Source of the DNA: Sulfurimonas sp.
GTDB lineage: Bacteria; Campylobacterota; Campylobacteria; Campylobacterales; Sulfurimonadaceae
Reading direction: 5' to 3'
Length of the DNA stretch: 64,000 bases
NCBI RefSeq assembly: GCF_018698455.1
Contig: NZ_JABIOQ010000014.1
Span: 17,491 to 81,490, forward strand
Notes under the pieces: model-generated
Databases searched by the model: none
Told to the model about the DNA's origin: nothing
The model's input: only the letters and a program-made list of their open reading frames with translations
Made by a program: the position numbers and the translations under genes
In this document: positions 34,323 to 42,835 of the stretch, piece by piece
Numbering within the stretch: the first letter of the stretch is position 1
How the letters are laid out: each line of letters begins with the position of its first letter

Positions 34323-34346
34323 GTGGTGGACCCTCAGAGATTCGAA
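34323..34346 (+). repeat. attR-like 24-bp repeat within tRNA-Ser
   Basis: The second copy of the 24-bp repeat; it forms the 3' end of the intact tRNA-Ser gene, so the tRNA was preserved on insertion. Confidence 0.88.
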
Positions 34347-34412
34347 CTCTGGGAGGTGTAACCCTCGCCGGTTTTCAAGACCGGTGCATTCGACCAACTC
34401 TGCCAAAGATCC
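34324..34412 (-). tRNA. tRNA-Ser(UGA)
   Basis: 89 bases form a cloverleaf with a long variable arm. The acceptor is GGATCTT/AGGGTCC, the anticodon loop CTTGAAA gives UGA, the T-loop is GTTCGAATC, and CCA is encoded. Its 3' end is the integration site of the adjacent element. Confidence 0.95.
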
Positions 34413-34448
34413 ACGTGTTTGTAACGATATGTTTTAGAACTATAAAAC

Positions 34449-34522
34449 TGGAGGTGCCACCCAGATTTGAACTGGGGATAGCAGCTTTGCAGGCTGCGGC
34501 CTTACCACTTGGCGATGGCACC
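34449..34522 (-). tRNA. tRNA-Cys(GCA)
   Basis: 74 bases with acceptor GGTGCCA/TGGCACC, anticodon GCA in CCTGCAAAG, T-loop GTTCAAATC, and encoded CCA. Confidence 0.95.
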
Positions 34523-34540
34523 AGTTATCTTTCATGTCAA

Positions 34541-34627
34541 TGGTGCCCGGAGCCGGACTTGAACCGGCACAGTATTGCTACCGGGGGATTTTAAGTCCCC
34601 TGCGTCTACCAATTTCGCCATCCGGGC
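34541..34627 (-). tRNA. tRNA-Leu(UAA)
   Basis: 87 bases with long variable arm, acceptor GCCCGGA/TCCGGGC, anticodon UAA in ACTTAAAAT, T-loop GTTCAAGTC and encoded CCA. Confidence 0.95.
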
Positions 34628-34668
34628 ATAGTGAATGAAATCACAGTTTATAATAATAAATTAAAAAA

Positions 34669-34743
34669 TGGAGCGGGAGACGAGGTTCGAACTCGCGACC
34701 CCAACCTTGGCAAGGTTATGCTCTACCGCTGAGCTACTCCCGC
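34669..34743 (-). tRNA. tRNA-Gly(GCC)
   Basis: 75 bases with acceptor GCGGGAG/CTCCCGC, anticodon GCC in CTTGCCAAG, T-loop GTTCGAACC and encoded CCA. It is first in the Gly-Leu-Cys-Ser minus-strand tRNA cluster. Confidence 0.95.
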
Positions 34744-34842
34744 ATCCATACTCTTACACGATAAATCGGTAAGTGAGGTGGAATTATAGCCGATACTTTT
34801 TTGTTTGTAAAGTCTTTTTAGTTTAAATTATGAAAATAGTGC

Positions 34843-34848
34843 TATAAT
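34843..34848 (+). promoter_or_regulatory. TATAAT -10 box for ilvD
   Basis: GTGC-TATAAT-CACC lies 46 bases before the ilvD ATG. Confidence 0.55.
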
Positions 34849-34893
34849 CACCTTTATAAACTAAATACATATGAGATGGATAAAGGATTATTT

Positions 34894-36582
34894 ATGAGAA
34901 GTGATATTATTAAAAAAGGTTTTGACAAAGCCCCTCACCGTTCTTTGCTACGTGCAACAGGTCTTAAAGATGAAGATTTTGACAAGCCATTTATAGGTGT
35001 TGCCAACAGCTATATTGACATTATTCCTGGTCACTTTTTTCTTCATGAATATGGAGAGATTGTAAAAGAGGCTATCAGAGAAGCTGGTGGTGTGCCATTT
35101 GTTTTTAACACTATTGGTGTTGACGATGGTATAGCTATGGGTCATGAAGGTATGCTTTACTCTCTTCCTTCACGTGAAATTATTGCAGACTCTATTGAGA
35201 CTGTTATGAACGCACACCAACTAGATGCGATGATTTGTATTCCTAACTGTGATAAGATTGTTCCAGGTATGATTATGGGTTCACTACGTGTTAATGTTCC
35301 TACTATATTTGTTTCAGGTGGTCCTATGGCTGCTGGACATAAGAAAGATGGAACTCCTATTGACCTTGCGACTGCGTTTGAGGCTGTTGGAAAACATGCT
35401 GAAGGTAAGATGACAGATGAAGAACTTTATGAGATAGAGTGTGAAGCTTGTCCATCAGGTGGTTCATGTTCAGGTATGTTTACTGCAAACTCTATGAACA
35501 CTCTATGTGAAGCTATGGGTATCGCACTTCCTGGTAATGGAACTATTTTAGCGATGACTCCCGAGCGTATAGAACTAGTTAAAAAAGCAGCTCGTCGTAT
35601 AGTTGAACTAGCTAAGATGGAAAACAATGAAAAGTTTAGAATGAAAAACATTTTAAATGAAAAAGCAATTCATAATGCATTTGTTGTAGACATGGCAATG
35701 GGTGGAAGTTCAAACACAGTACTTCATCTTTTAGCGATAGCAAGAGAATCAGATATAGAATACAAGATAGAAAACATTAACAAGATTGCACATAAAGTAG
35801 CTCACATCGCTAAAATATCTCCATCAAAAAGTGATGTTCACATGGATGATGTTAATCGTGCAGGTGGTGTAAACGCAGTAATGTGTGAAGTTTCTAAACG
35901 AAGCGGCAGTTTAAACCTTGATTCTCTTATGATTACAGGTGAGACTTTAGCAGAGCGTATTGAAGGCTGTGAGATTTTAGATGAAGATATTATTCATACA
36001 AATGAAAATGCTTATTCTCAAGTTGGTGGTTTATCTATTCTTTTTGGAAATCTTGCAACTGAGGGTGCTGTTGTTAAAACTGCAGGTATCGCAGGAAATA
36101 TGAGACAGTTCAAAGGAAAAGCGGTTTGTTTTAACTCTCAACCTGCAGCAATAGCTGGAATTATGGGACATCAAGTAAAGTCTGGCGATGTTGTTGTTAT
36201 TCGTTATGAGGGTCCAAAAGGTGGTCCAGGTATGCAAGAGATGCTCGCTCCTACTTCACTTATCATGGGTATGGGCCTTGGCGAGTCAGTTGCTCTTATA
36301 ACTGATGGTCGTTTCTCTGGAGCTACTCGTGGTGCATCTATAGGTCACGTTTCTCCAGAAGCTGCTGAGGGTGGTATGATAGCTCTTATTGAAGATGGTG
36401 ATGAGATAGAGTTAGATACAGATGCTCACTTACTACAACTTAATGTAAGCGAAGAGATTATTGCAGAGCGTCGTGCTAAATGGACTCCGCATATCAATCA
36501 TGTAACATCAAAATGGCTTAAGCGTTATGCACTTTTAGTTTCAAACGCATCAAATGGTGCTATTTTAAAAACAGAATTATAA
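34894..36582 (+). CDS. ilvD: Dihydroxy-acid dehydratase
   Basis: IlvD dehydrates dihydroxy acids in isoleucine and valine synthesis using an Fe-S cluster. The ATG at 34894 has AAAGGA 6 bases upstream and gives 562 residues ([20 protein letters not shown]). Cluster and active-site motifs are [30 protein letters not shown], and the C-terminal [13 protein letters not shown]. It lies 13 bases before thrS. Confidence 0.97.
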   Translation: MRSDIIKKGFDKAPHRSLLRATGLKDEDFDKPFIGVANSYIDIIPGHFFLHEYGEIVKEAIREAGGVPFVFNTIGVDDGIAMGHEGMLYSLPSREIIADSIETVMNAHQLDAMICIPNCDKIVPGMIMGSLRVNVPTIFVSGGPMAAGHKKDGTPIDLATAFEAVGKHAEGKMTDEELYEIECEACPSGGSCSGMFTANSMNTLCEAMGIALPGNGTILAMTPERIELVKKAARRIVELAKMENNEKFRMKNILNEKAIHNAFVVDMAMGGSSNTVLHLLAIARESDIEYKIENINKIAHKVAHIAKISPSKSDVHMDDVNRAGGVNAVMCEVSKRSGSLNLDSLMITGETLAERIEGCEILDEDIIHTNENAYSQVGGLSILFGNLATEGAVVKTAGIAGNMRQFKGKAVCFNSQPAAIAGIMGHQVKSGDVVVIRYEGPKGGPGMQEMLAPTSLIMGMGLGESVALITDGRFSGATRGASIGHVSPEAAEGGMIALIEDGDEIELDTDAHLLQLNVSEEIIAERRAKWTPHINHVTSKWLKRYALLVSNASNGAILKTEL

Positions 36583-36595
36583 AAGGAAATTTTTA

Positions 36596-38404
36596 GTGAA
36601 TGCAATCGCAATAAAACATAATGATCAAATTATTGACTTACAAACTGCTGAACAATTAGGTTTTGAAGGTGAGCAAATTCACCTTGATAATTCTGAAGAT
36701 TCATTAGAAGTTTTACGTCACTCAACAGCACACTTAATGGCACAGGCTATAAAGTCACTTTATCCAGATGCTAAATTCTATGTCGGACCAACTGTAAAAG
36801 AGGGTTTTTACTATGACTTTAAAACGCAAACTGAGATAGGTGAGGGTGACCTTAAAAAGATTGAAAAGCAAATGCTTTCTTTTGCAAAGAAAAAATACCC
36901 AATAGAAAAATACGAAATTTCAATGGACGAAGCAAAAGTAAAGTTCGCAGATGACCATTTAAAACTTGCTGTTATGGAGAGAATTCCAGATGAGACTGTT
37001 TCTATCTACAAGCAAGGTGAGTTCGAAGATTTATGTCGTGGACCTCATTTACCTTCTATTGGTCTTATCCGTTACTTTAAACTTACAAAGGTTTCAGGTG
37101 CGTATCTTGGTGGAGATTCTAAAAATGAGATGCTTACTCGTATTTACGGTATTGCATTTGCAGACAAAGAATCATTAAAAGCACATATGGAAATGTTAGC
37201 AGAAGCTGCTAAACGCGACCACCGTAAACTTGGAAATGAAATGAAACTTTTCACTTTCCGTGAAGAAGTTGGAGCAGGTTTTCCTATCTGGCTTCCAGCT
37301 GGTGGACGTCTTCGTGCACGTTTAGAATCACTTCTCTTTAAAGCACACCGTAAACGCGGATATGAGCCAGTTCGTGGTCCTGAAATGTTAAAAAGTGACC
37401 TTTGGAAAACATCAGGGCACTATCAAAACTATGGTGAAAATATGTATTTTACTAGTATTGATGATGTAGAATTTGGTGTTAAACCAATGAACTGTGTTGG
37501 ACATATTAAAGTATATGAAGATGAACTTCACTCTTACCGTGATTTACCAATAAAATATTTTGAATATGGTGTAGTCCATCGTCATGAGTTTACTGGTGCC
37601 CTGCATGGTCTATTTAGAGTACGTGAATTTACTCAAGATGATGCACATATCTTTTGTACTGTAGATCAGATAGAAGAACAAATTATTGAAGTAGTTGATT
37701 TTGTCGACAAAATTATGTCTACATTTGAATTTGATTATAAAATGATGGTTTCTACTCGTCCAGAAAAAGCTGTTGGTGATGATAAAGTATGGGAACTCTC
37801 AACTCAAGCACTTAAAAATGCAATGGATAAAAACTCACTGCCATATGAAATAGATGAAGGTGGCGGAGCTTTTTATGGTCCTAAAATCGACATTAAAATT
37901 ACGGATGCTATTGGTCGTGAATGGCAATGTGGAACAATTCAGTTAGATTTTAATCTTCCTGAACGTTTTGAGCTAGAGTATAATGGAGATGATAACGAAA
38001 AGATACAACCTGTTATGATTCACCGTGCTATTCTTGGCTCATTTGAGCGTTTTATTGGAATTTTAACTGAGCATTATGCTGGTGAATTTCCTATGTTTAT
38101 CGCTCCAACACAGGTTGCAATTGTACCTGTCGCAGATGTGCATAAAGATTATGCTAAGCAATTATCAGATAAACTTATTGACATTAACACCGATAGTGAG
38201 ATATATGCTAGGAATGATTCGTTAAATAAACGAATTCGTGTGGCTGAAAAAACTCGTGTTCCAATGATTGTTGTTATTGGTGATGAAGAGATAAAGAATA
38301 AAACTGTAGCTATTCGTGATAGAAGAACAAGAGAACAATATAACCTAAGTGAAGAAGAATTTCTTACACTTATACAAACTAAAGTAAATGAGGTAAATTT
38401 TTGA
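36596..38404 (+). CDS. thrS: Threonyl-tRNA synthetase
   Basis: Class II synthetase of 602 residues with a GTG start after AAAAGGAAA. The N-terminal editing domain begins [11 protein letters not shown]. The catalytic domain contains [28 protein letters not shown] and [14 protein letters not shown]. The C-terminal anticodon domain ends [12 protein letters not shown]. The TGS segment at the N-terminus is short, as in other epsilonproteobacteria. It overlaps infC by four bases. Confidence 0.97.
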   Translation: MNAIAIKHNDQIIDLQTAEQLGFEGEQIHLDNSEDSLEVLRHSTAHLMAQAIKSLYPDAKFYVGPTVKEGFYYDFKTQTEIGEGDLKKIEKQMLSFAKKKYPIEKYEISMDEAKVKFADDHLKLAVMERIPDETVSIYKQGEFEDLCRGPHLPSIGLIRYFKLTKVSGAYLGGDSKNEMLTRIYGIAFADKESLKAHMEMLAEAAKRDHRKLGNEMKLFTFREEVGAGFPIWLPAGGRLRARLESLLFKAHRKRGYEPVRGPEMLKSDLWKTSGHYQNYGENMYFTSIDDVEFGVKPMNCVGHIKVYEDELHSYRDLPIKYFEYGVVHRHEFTGALHGLFRVREFTQDDAHIFCTVDQIEEQIIEVVDFVDKIMSTFEFDYKMMVSTRPEKAVGDDKVWELSTQALKNAMDKNSLPYEIDEGGGAFYGPKIDIKITDAIGREWQCGTIQLDFNLPERFELEYNGDDNEKIQPVMIHRAILGSFERFIGILTEHYAGEFPMFIAPTQVAIVPVADVHKDYAKQLSDKLIDINTDSEIYARNDSLNKRIRVAEKTRVPMIVVIGDEEIKNKTVAIRDRRTREQYNLSEEEFLTLIQTKVNEVNF

Positions 38405-38919
38405 GCCAAAAGAAAAACCGTGTAATAATGAATGACGATATCCGTGCAACTGAATTAAGATGTAGTATAGATGGGGGAGATTCTTTAGGAATTATCTCAA
38501 TTGATGATGCTATGGAAAAAGCGAATGAACTAGGTCAAGATTTAGTTCTTATTGCTCCTGATGCAAAGCCACCTGTTGCTAAGATTATGGATTACGGCAA
38601 ATACAGATACCAAGAAGAGAAAAAACTTAAAGAACAACGTAAAAATCAAGTAAAGATTGTTGTTAAAGAAATTAAGCTTTCTGTGAAAATTGCTGAGAAT
38701 GATGTTGCATATAAAGTTAAGCACGCAAGAGAGTTTTTAGAAAAAGGTTTTCATGTTAAGTTTAGAGTTTTCTTGAGAGGTCGTGAAATGGCTAATCCTC
38801 AAGCGGGTAGAGAAGTTCTTTTAAGTGTTTGGCCAATGGTTGAAGACATAGGTGTTATGGAAAAGCCACCTAAGTTTGAAGGTCGTTACTATAACATGTA
38901 CGTAACACCACAAAAATAA
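38401..38919 (+). CDS. infC: Translation initiation factor IF-3
   Basis: The 172-residue IF-3 has [20 protein letters not shown] at the start, [19 protein letters not shown], and the C-terminal [13 protein letters not shown]. The start is a TTG that overlaps the thrS stop (TTGA); rare start codons are a known autoregulatory feature of infC. In many relatives rpmI and rplT follow, but here a repeat, a toxin-antitoxin pair and IS debris follow instead. Confidence 0.95.
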   Translation: MSQKKNRVIMNDDIRATELRCSIDGGDSLGIISIDDAMEKANELGQDLVLIAPDAKPPVAKIMDYGKYRYQEEKKLKEQRKNQVKIVVKEIKLSVKIAENDVAYKVKHAREFLEKGFHVKFRVFLRGREMANPQAGREVLLSVWPMVEDIGVMEKPPKFEGRYYNMYVTPQK

Positions 38920-38933
38920 AATAAGTCACAATA

Positions 38934-39030
38934 GCAATGCATCTACTGCGTTGCTTCATTCGTCATGTACTACCGCACACTTCCTCAATCAGCCCTTGTA
39001 ACTACATCACTCTTGTGATTATTTCCACTT
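38934..39030. repeat. Stem-loop and repeat-like sequence after infC
   Basis: GCAATGCA-TCTAC-TGCGTTGC (38934-38954) forms an 8-bp stem with one G-T pair and may end the infC transcript. The following sequence (TTCATTCGTCATGTACTACC and a CCTCAATCAGCCCTTG piece) has the look of dispersed intergenic repeats in gamma- and epsilonproteobacteria. There is no gene in 38920-39042. Confidence 0.35.
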
Positions 39031-39042
39031 TATTAATATTTT

Positions 39043-39333
39043 CTATAGAGCAATTTTAATTTTATCAGTAGCATAGTTATGAACTAGAAGCTGTATTAGG
39101 TTTTGATAACCTATTCCTAGTTCTTTGGACTTGGCTTTTATGATAGCTAGGTCACTTACTGCAAATCTAATAGTAGTTTGTTTTTTTTCTTGAAGAGCTT
39201 TTGTATATTTAGCATAGTTTTTATACTCATTTATTTCATCTGTATTGATTGTATCATTTGTCCACTCATCGGATTCTAATGATTTTAAGAGTTCTAGCTC
39301 TTCATTATCAAGATATTTTGTATCACTATTCAT
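39043..39333 (-). CDS. CopG/BrnA-like antitoxin
   Basis: The 96-residue protein has an acidic N-terminal half and a C-terminal KKQTTIRFAVSDLAIIKAKS, then KELGIGYQNLIQLLVHNY. That is the ribbon-helix-helix form of CopG-type antitoxins (strand TTIRF then two helices with GIGYQNLI). GGAGA precedes the ATG. It overlaps the toxin gene by 8 bases and likely represses their joint promoter. Confidence 0.85.
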   Translation of the reverse strand: MNSDTKYLDNEELELLKSLESDEWTNDTINTDEINEYKNYAKYTKALQEKKQTTIRFAVSDLAIIKAKSKELGIGYQNLIQLLVHNYATDKIKIAL

Positions 39334-39610
39334 GTCTATCTCCTTTGTGCTCTTTATTTAGTTTTCTACTAGGAATGATGGTCTTTAGAAAAATCTCTGT
39401 GTCATTTTCTACAAAAGCAACAAAGCAGATGTAGTCATCAAGTTCTAAAATAAATATCTTTTGATTTGGATATTTATTACTATTTGGATGAGATTTTCTT
39501 CCAATTATCTCTCCTTTTAGGAGTTTTTCCAAAACCATCTCAAAACTAATTCCTCTTTGAATTTGCAGAAGTTGATTTTTCTCTTCATTCCAATTTATCT
39601 GCTTATTCAA
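39326..39610 (-). CDS. BrnT-like RNase toxin
   Basis: The 94-residue protein reads INWNEEKNQLL, RGISFEMVLEKLLKGEIIG, HPNSNKYPNQKIFILELDDY, then EIFLKTIIPSRK. The WxxEKN start, RGISFE, and the terminal FLKTIIPSRK are shared with BrnT/RelE-like toxins. A TTG start follows AAAAGGTG. Toxin-first order with overlapping antitoxin is usual for brnTA. All conserved positions look intact, so the pair is probably functional. Confidence 0.8.
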   Translation of the reverse strand: MNKQINWNEEKNQLLQIQRGISFEMVLEKLLKGEIIGRKSHPNSNKYPNQKIFILELDDYICFVAFVENDTEIFLKTIIPSRKLNKEHKGDRHE

Positions 39611-39735
39611 AATTCACCTTTTCTAGTAATTTATAGTCTATTATGTCATAATTGTAGATGTTTAGTCAATACATTAATTATATATTACATCCCCATATGT
39701 CAAGACCACTTAAACCAAGATTCTTATTTCACTTA

Positions 39736-39911
39736 TTATGCTACTTCTAGTAACTCTTGATTTTGTAACTTTAAACTAGTGATGAAGCTATCGTAAATCT
39801 CATTAGGAGTTTTATTTCCAAGAGCAGAGTGTAATCGTCTCGAATTGTATTTAACTATATAGTTATCTATAGAGTATCTCAATTCGCTCATACTTTTGTA
39901 ATCTGGAGTGG
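39736..39911 (-). pseudogene. IS3-family transposase OrfB C-terminal remnant
   Basis: The frame reads DYKSMSELRYSIDNYIVKYN, then SRRLHSALGNKTPNEIYDSF and a stop after LEVA. It is the C-terminus of the DDE transposase of IS3-type elements (YN..R.HSALGxKTPxE). Only about 58 codons remain. The flanks contain fragments such as TGTCAAGACCACTT (near 39696) that may be an inverted repeat. The other bases between 39611 and 39983 show no gene. Confidence 0.8.
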
Positions 39912-39983
39912 TAACTTAAATGCATACTAATTTTTCGAAGAAACATATCATTGATAAGGGAATGTTACTCATAACAACGAAAC

Positions 39984-40439
39984 TTATTCTAAAATCTCTA
40001 CACTAGAACACAACACGTCATGCAATGCTTTTTTATCTTTTCTATAAAAAGGTAAGAGTAGACCAACGACTATAGTTGCAGAAAACAAAAACGCGATGAA
40101 TCGTAGCACTGCTTTTATAAATGAAATATTTTTAAATGTTCTATTATCAACTACTTTAATTCCATAAGCTTTTTTTCCTGGTGTTTGTCCACTTATAGTA
40201 AGTAGTATAGAATAAATAAGCCCATAAATACTTACACCAACTAAAGGTGCTAGTTGAGAAGCTTGGAAATCTTCTTTTCCATCCAAGACTAAATAGGTAA
40301 TGATGTAAAGAATAGGTGCATAAATCATAAACATATCTGTAATGAAAGCTTTTATTTTTAGAGGGTAAGAAGCATAGAGTACTTTTGGAATTTTTTTTTG
40401 TACTTTTGCTGTTTGTTTTTTTAGTTGACGAAATCTCAT
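39984..40439 (-). CDS. RDD-family membrane protein
   Basis: The ATG at 40439 gives 151 residues. After a basic start (RFRQLKKQTAKVQKKIPK) there are three or four membrane helices. The RDD signature is KAFITDMFMIYAPILYI, and SGQTPGKKAYGIKVVD is the conserved cytoplasmic loop, followed by KKALHDVL. Some family members are ion antiporters, but most are uncharacterised. Confidence 0.85.
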   Translation of the reverse strand: MRFRQLKKQTAKVQKKIPKVLYASYPLKIKAFITDMFMIYAPILYIITYLVLDGKEDFQASQLAPLVGVSIYGLIYSILLTISGQTPGKKAYGIKVVDNRTFKNISFIKAVLRFIAFLFSATIVVGLLLPFYRKDKKALHDVLCSSVEILE

Positions 40440-40521
40440 GTGAGAGTATAACAAAAAAAGGTAAAGAAATTTTCAACTCTTATGGCTATAATAGCAAAAT
40501 AAATGAGTGATAGGGATAGTA

Positions 40522-41487
40522 ATGTTAATAGATAGCTATGATAGAGTGGTTGACTACCTAAGAGTTTCAGTCACAGAACGCTGTAATTTTAGATGTCAAT
40601 ACTGTATGCCAGAAAAGCCTTTTTCATGGGTTCCAAAAGAAAATCTTTTAAGTTTTGAAGAGCTTTTTGAGTTTATGAAAGTTGCTATTGATGAGGGAAT
40701 CAAAAAAATCCGTATCACTGGTGGAGAACCTCTTCTTCGTGAAGACTTAGATAAATTCATAAAAATGATATACGATTACGAACCTACTATCGATCTTGCT
40801 ATGACTACAAATGCTTTTTTACTTAAAGGAACTGCTCAAAGACTTAAAGATGCAGGGCTCAAACGCATCAATGTAAGTATAGACACTTTAATCCCAAGTG
40901 TTGCCAAAGATATAGCTGGAAAAGATGTTCTTAAAAATGTTTTAGAAGGTGTGGAAGAAGCTCTTAAGGTTGGGCTTAAAGTAAAAGTAAATATGGTTCC
41001 TATGAAAACAGTCAATGCAAATGAAATCATAGAGGTTTTAGAGTACTGTAAGAGTAAAAATATGACTATAAGATTTATAGAGTATATGGAAAATAAATTT
41101 GCAAAAGAAGGTATCGCTGGTCTGAAATCTCCTGAACTTTTAGATATTTTAAAAGAAAAGTATGAGTTTACTGATGAAGGATTTGATGGAACTTCCCCTT
41201 CTCATTATTATAAAATGAGTGATGGTTATAAATTTGGGATCATTGAACCTTATGCGGATGACTTTTGTAAAAAATGTAACCGTATTCGTTTAACTGCCGA
41301 GGGTAACTTAATTCCTTGTCTTTACTTTGATGAGGCCATGAGCATCTCCGAGTCTATCAAACGCGGTGACATTAAAGGTGCAGCTCTTGTTTTAAAAGAA
41401 GTTGTTCGCACAAAACCCGAGAAAAATCGTTGGGGTGGTGAAGATGATGAAGTTTCTTCTCGTGCATTTTATGAGACTGGTGGCTGA
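40522..41487 (+). CDS. moaA: GTP 3',8-cyclase (molybdenum cofactor synthesis)
   Basis: MoaA starts Moco synthesis from GTP. The ATG at 40522 gives 321 residues beginning [20 protein letters not shown]. The radical SAM cluster is CNFRCQYC, the GGEPLL motif follows near residue 75, and the second cluster is [19 protein letters not shown]. The C-terminal GG is present. Moco is needed by the molybdoenzyme at 53.8 kb, and moeA is close by. Confidence 0.96.
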   Translation: MLIDSYDRVVDYLRVSVTERCNFRCQYCMPEKPFSWVPKENLLSFEELFEFMKVAIDEGIKKIRITGGEPLLREDLDKFIKMIYDYEPTIDLAMTTNAFLLKGTAQRLKDAGLKRINVSIDTLIPSVAKDIAGKDVLKNVLEGVEEALKVGLKVKVNMVPMKTVNANEIIEVLEYCKSKNMTIRFIEYMENKFAKEGIAGLKSPELLDILKEKYEFTDEGFDGTSPSHYYKMSDGYKFGIIEPYADDFCKKCNRIRLTAEGNLIPCLYFDEAMSISESIKRGDIKGAALVLKEVVRTKPEKNRWGGEDDEVSSRAFYETGG

Positions 41488-41490
41488 TCG

Positions 41491-42249
41491 TTGATTTACC
41501 TAGTAGAACACTTTTACTCTATTCAAGGTGAGGGAAAGTATGTCGGTACCCCTTCACTTTTCTTTCGTTTTGGCGGATGCAATATGAAGTGCGAAGGTTT
41601 CGGCTGCATTGAAAAAACAGATGATGGGACAGAAGTCTTAGGCTGCGATACTGTTTATGCCGTAAGTAAAGAACACTTCTCAAAAAACTGGGCAAGTATA
41701 GAAAATGCTCAAGAGCTTTTAAACGTACTCAATCTTTATGAATTGCCAGAAGCCGTAGACATAGTTTTAACTGGTGGAGAACCTCTTATATATGCTAATG
41801 ATCCAATTTTTATAAAATTTTTAGAAGTTCTAGTTGAAAATGGCCATAATATAACCTTTGAAACAAACGGCTCTCTAAATGTTGATTTTGATGAATACCC
41901 AGTTTATAGGGAGTGTTTCTTTGCTCTTTCTGTAAAACTCAGTAACTCTCATGAACCTCTTAGTAAAAGAGTCCGTGGAGACACTATTTACAACATCGCT
42001 TCAAATGCCAAAGATGCTTTTTTCAAGTTCTCAATTGATGCTGAATCCATTAACCTAGGACTAGAAGAAGAGTTGTCAGAAATACTACAGCACTCTCCTA
42101 AAACCAAGGTATATTGTATGCCTCTTGGTGGGAATAAAGAAGAAGTGGAGCTAAATACCGAACCTCTTATAGAATTTTGTAAAGTAAAAGGTTATAATTT
42201 TAGTGATAGACTTCATATCAGAATCTGGGATATCAATAAGGGTGTATAG
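41491..42249 (+). CDS. queE: 7-carboxy-7-deazaguanine synthase
   Basis: QueE makes the 7-deazaguanine ring for queuosine. The 252-residue protein starts from a TTG (IYLVEHFYSIQGEG) 3 bases after moaA. It has FFRFGGCNMKCEGFGC and LTGGEPLI. The cysteine spacing is CX3CX4C rather than the canonical CX3CX2C, so the loop around the cluster is one of the unusual QueE variants. It forms a unit with queD. Confidence 0.9.
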   Translation: MIYLVEHFYSIQGEGKYVGTPSLFFRFGGCNMKCEGFGCIEKTDDGTEVLGCDTVYAVSKEHFSKNWASIENAQELLNVLNLYELPEAVDIVLTGGEPLIYANDPIFIKFLEVLVENGHNITFETNGSLNVDFDEYPVYRECFFALSVKLSNSHEPLSKRVRGDTIYNIASNAKDAFFKFSIDAESINLGLEEELSEILQHSPKTKVYCMPLGGNKEEVELNTEPLIEFCKVKGYNFSDRLHIRIWDINKGV

Positions 42250-42831
42250 ATGATAATTCGTAAACTTTTTAAATTTGAAAACGCACATGTAGTTCGTGGT
42301 TGCTCAACCGTAAAATGTAGAAGCTCTCTTCATGGTCACTCTTATAGAATTGAACTTCTTTTTGAATCGAACTTTCTAGATAATGGTCAAATGGTTTATG
42401 ACTTTGGTCTTATGAAACAGAATATGAAAGATTTGATTGAAAGTTTTGATCATGCTGTGAGTTTATGGAGCGAAGATGATACTTCATACCTTGAAGATAT
42501 GAAAAAGCATTCAGCAAGATGGTTGCAACTACCTGTTTCTCCATCAGCAGAACAAATCTCTCGTGTTTTATATGTCATCATAGATAAACTTTTACAACTT
42601 ACCTCAACAGTAAATGGTGAAAAAGAAGTAAAACTCAACTCTGTCATAGTTCATGAAACACAAACTGGTTATGCACAATGTTTTAAAGAAGACGCTTACT
42701 CTACTCAAATGGGAGTTATAAACCTTGAAGATATCGTTTTCTCAAAAGCTGTTCTTGACGACTTTAAAGATAATCAACTTTTCGAAAAAATGAAAAGAAA
42801 TGAAAAGTTTATAAACCCTCTAAGTGTTTAA
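42250..42831 (+). CDS. queD: 6-carboxytetrahydropterin synthase (QueD)
   Basis: The 193-residue protein has the PTPS fold: KFENAHVV with the first zinc His, SSLHGHSYRIEL with the HxH pair, VYDFGLMK and FDHAVSLW. Catalytic Cys is likely in RGCSTVKCR. QueD supplies the substrate for QueE, which directly precedes it. It is longer than the usual 120-140 residues by a C-terminal extension of about 50 residues. Confidence 0.92.
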   Translation: MIIRKLFKFENAHVVRGCSTVKCRSSLHGHSYRIELLFESNFLDNGQMVYDFGLMKQNMKDLIESFDHAVSLWSEDDTSYLEDMKKHSARWLQLPVSPSAEQISRVLYVIIDKLLQLTSTVNGEKEVKLNSVIVHETQTGYAQCFKEDAYSTQMGVINLEDIVFSKAVLDDFKDNQLFEKMKRNEKFINPLSV

Positions 42832-42835
42832 CTAG

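Larger units (their letters stand above)
31449..34346. mobile_element. 2.9-kb integrated element at tRNA-Ser(UGA)
   Basis: The element is bounded by the 24-bp direct repeats. From the tRNA inward it holds a truncated integrase, a Rep-like remnant, five iteron-like repeats, and a two-gene unit of a 49-residue protein with a GNAT. All genes run on the minus strand. The region is distinctly AT-rich. The layout is that of an integrated small plasmid or satellite that has since lost mobility by deletion between int and rep. Confidence 0.75.
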
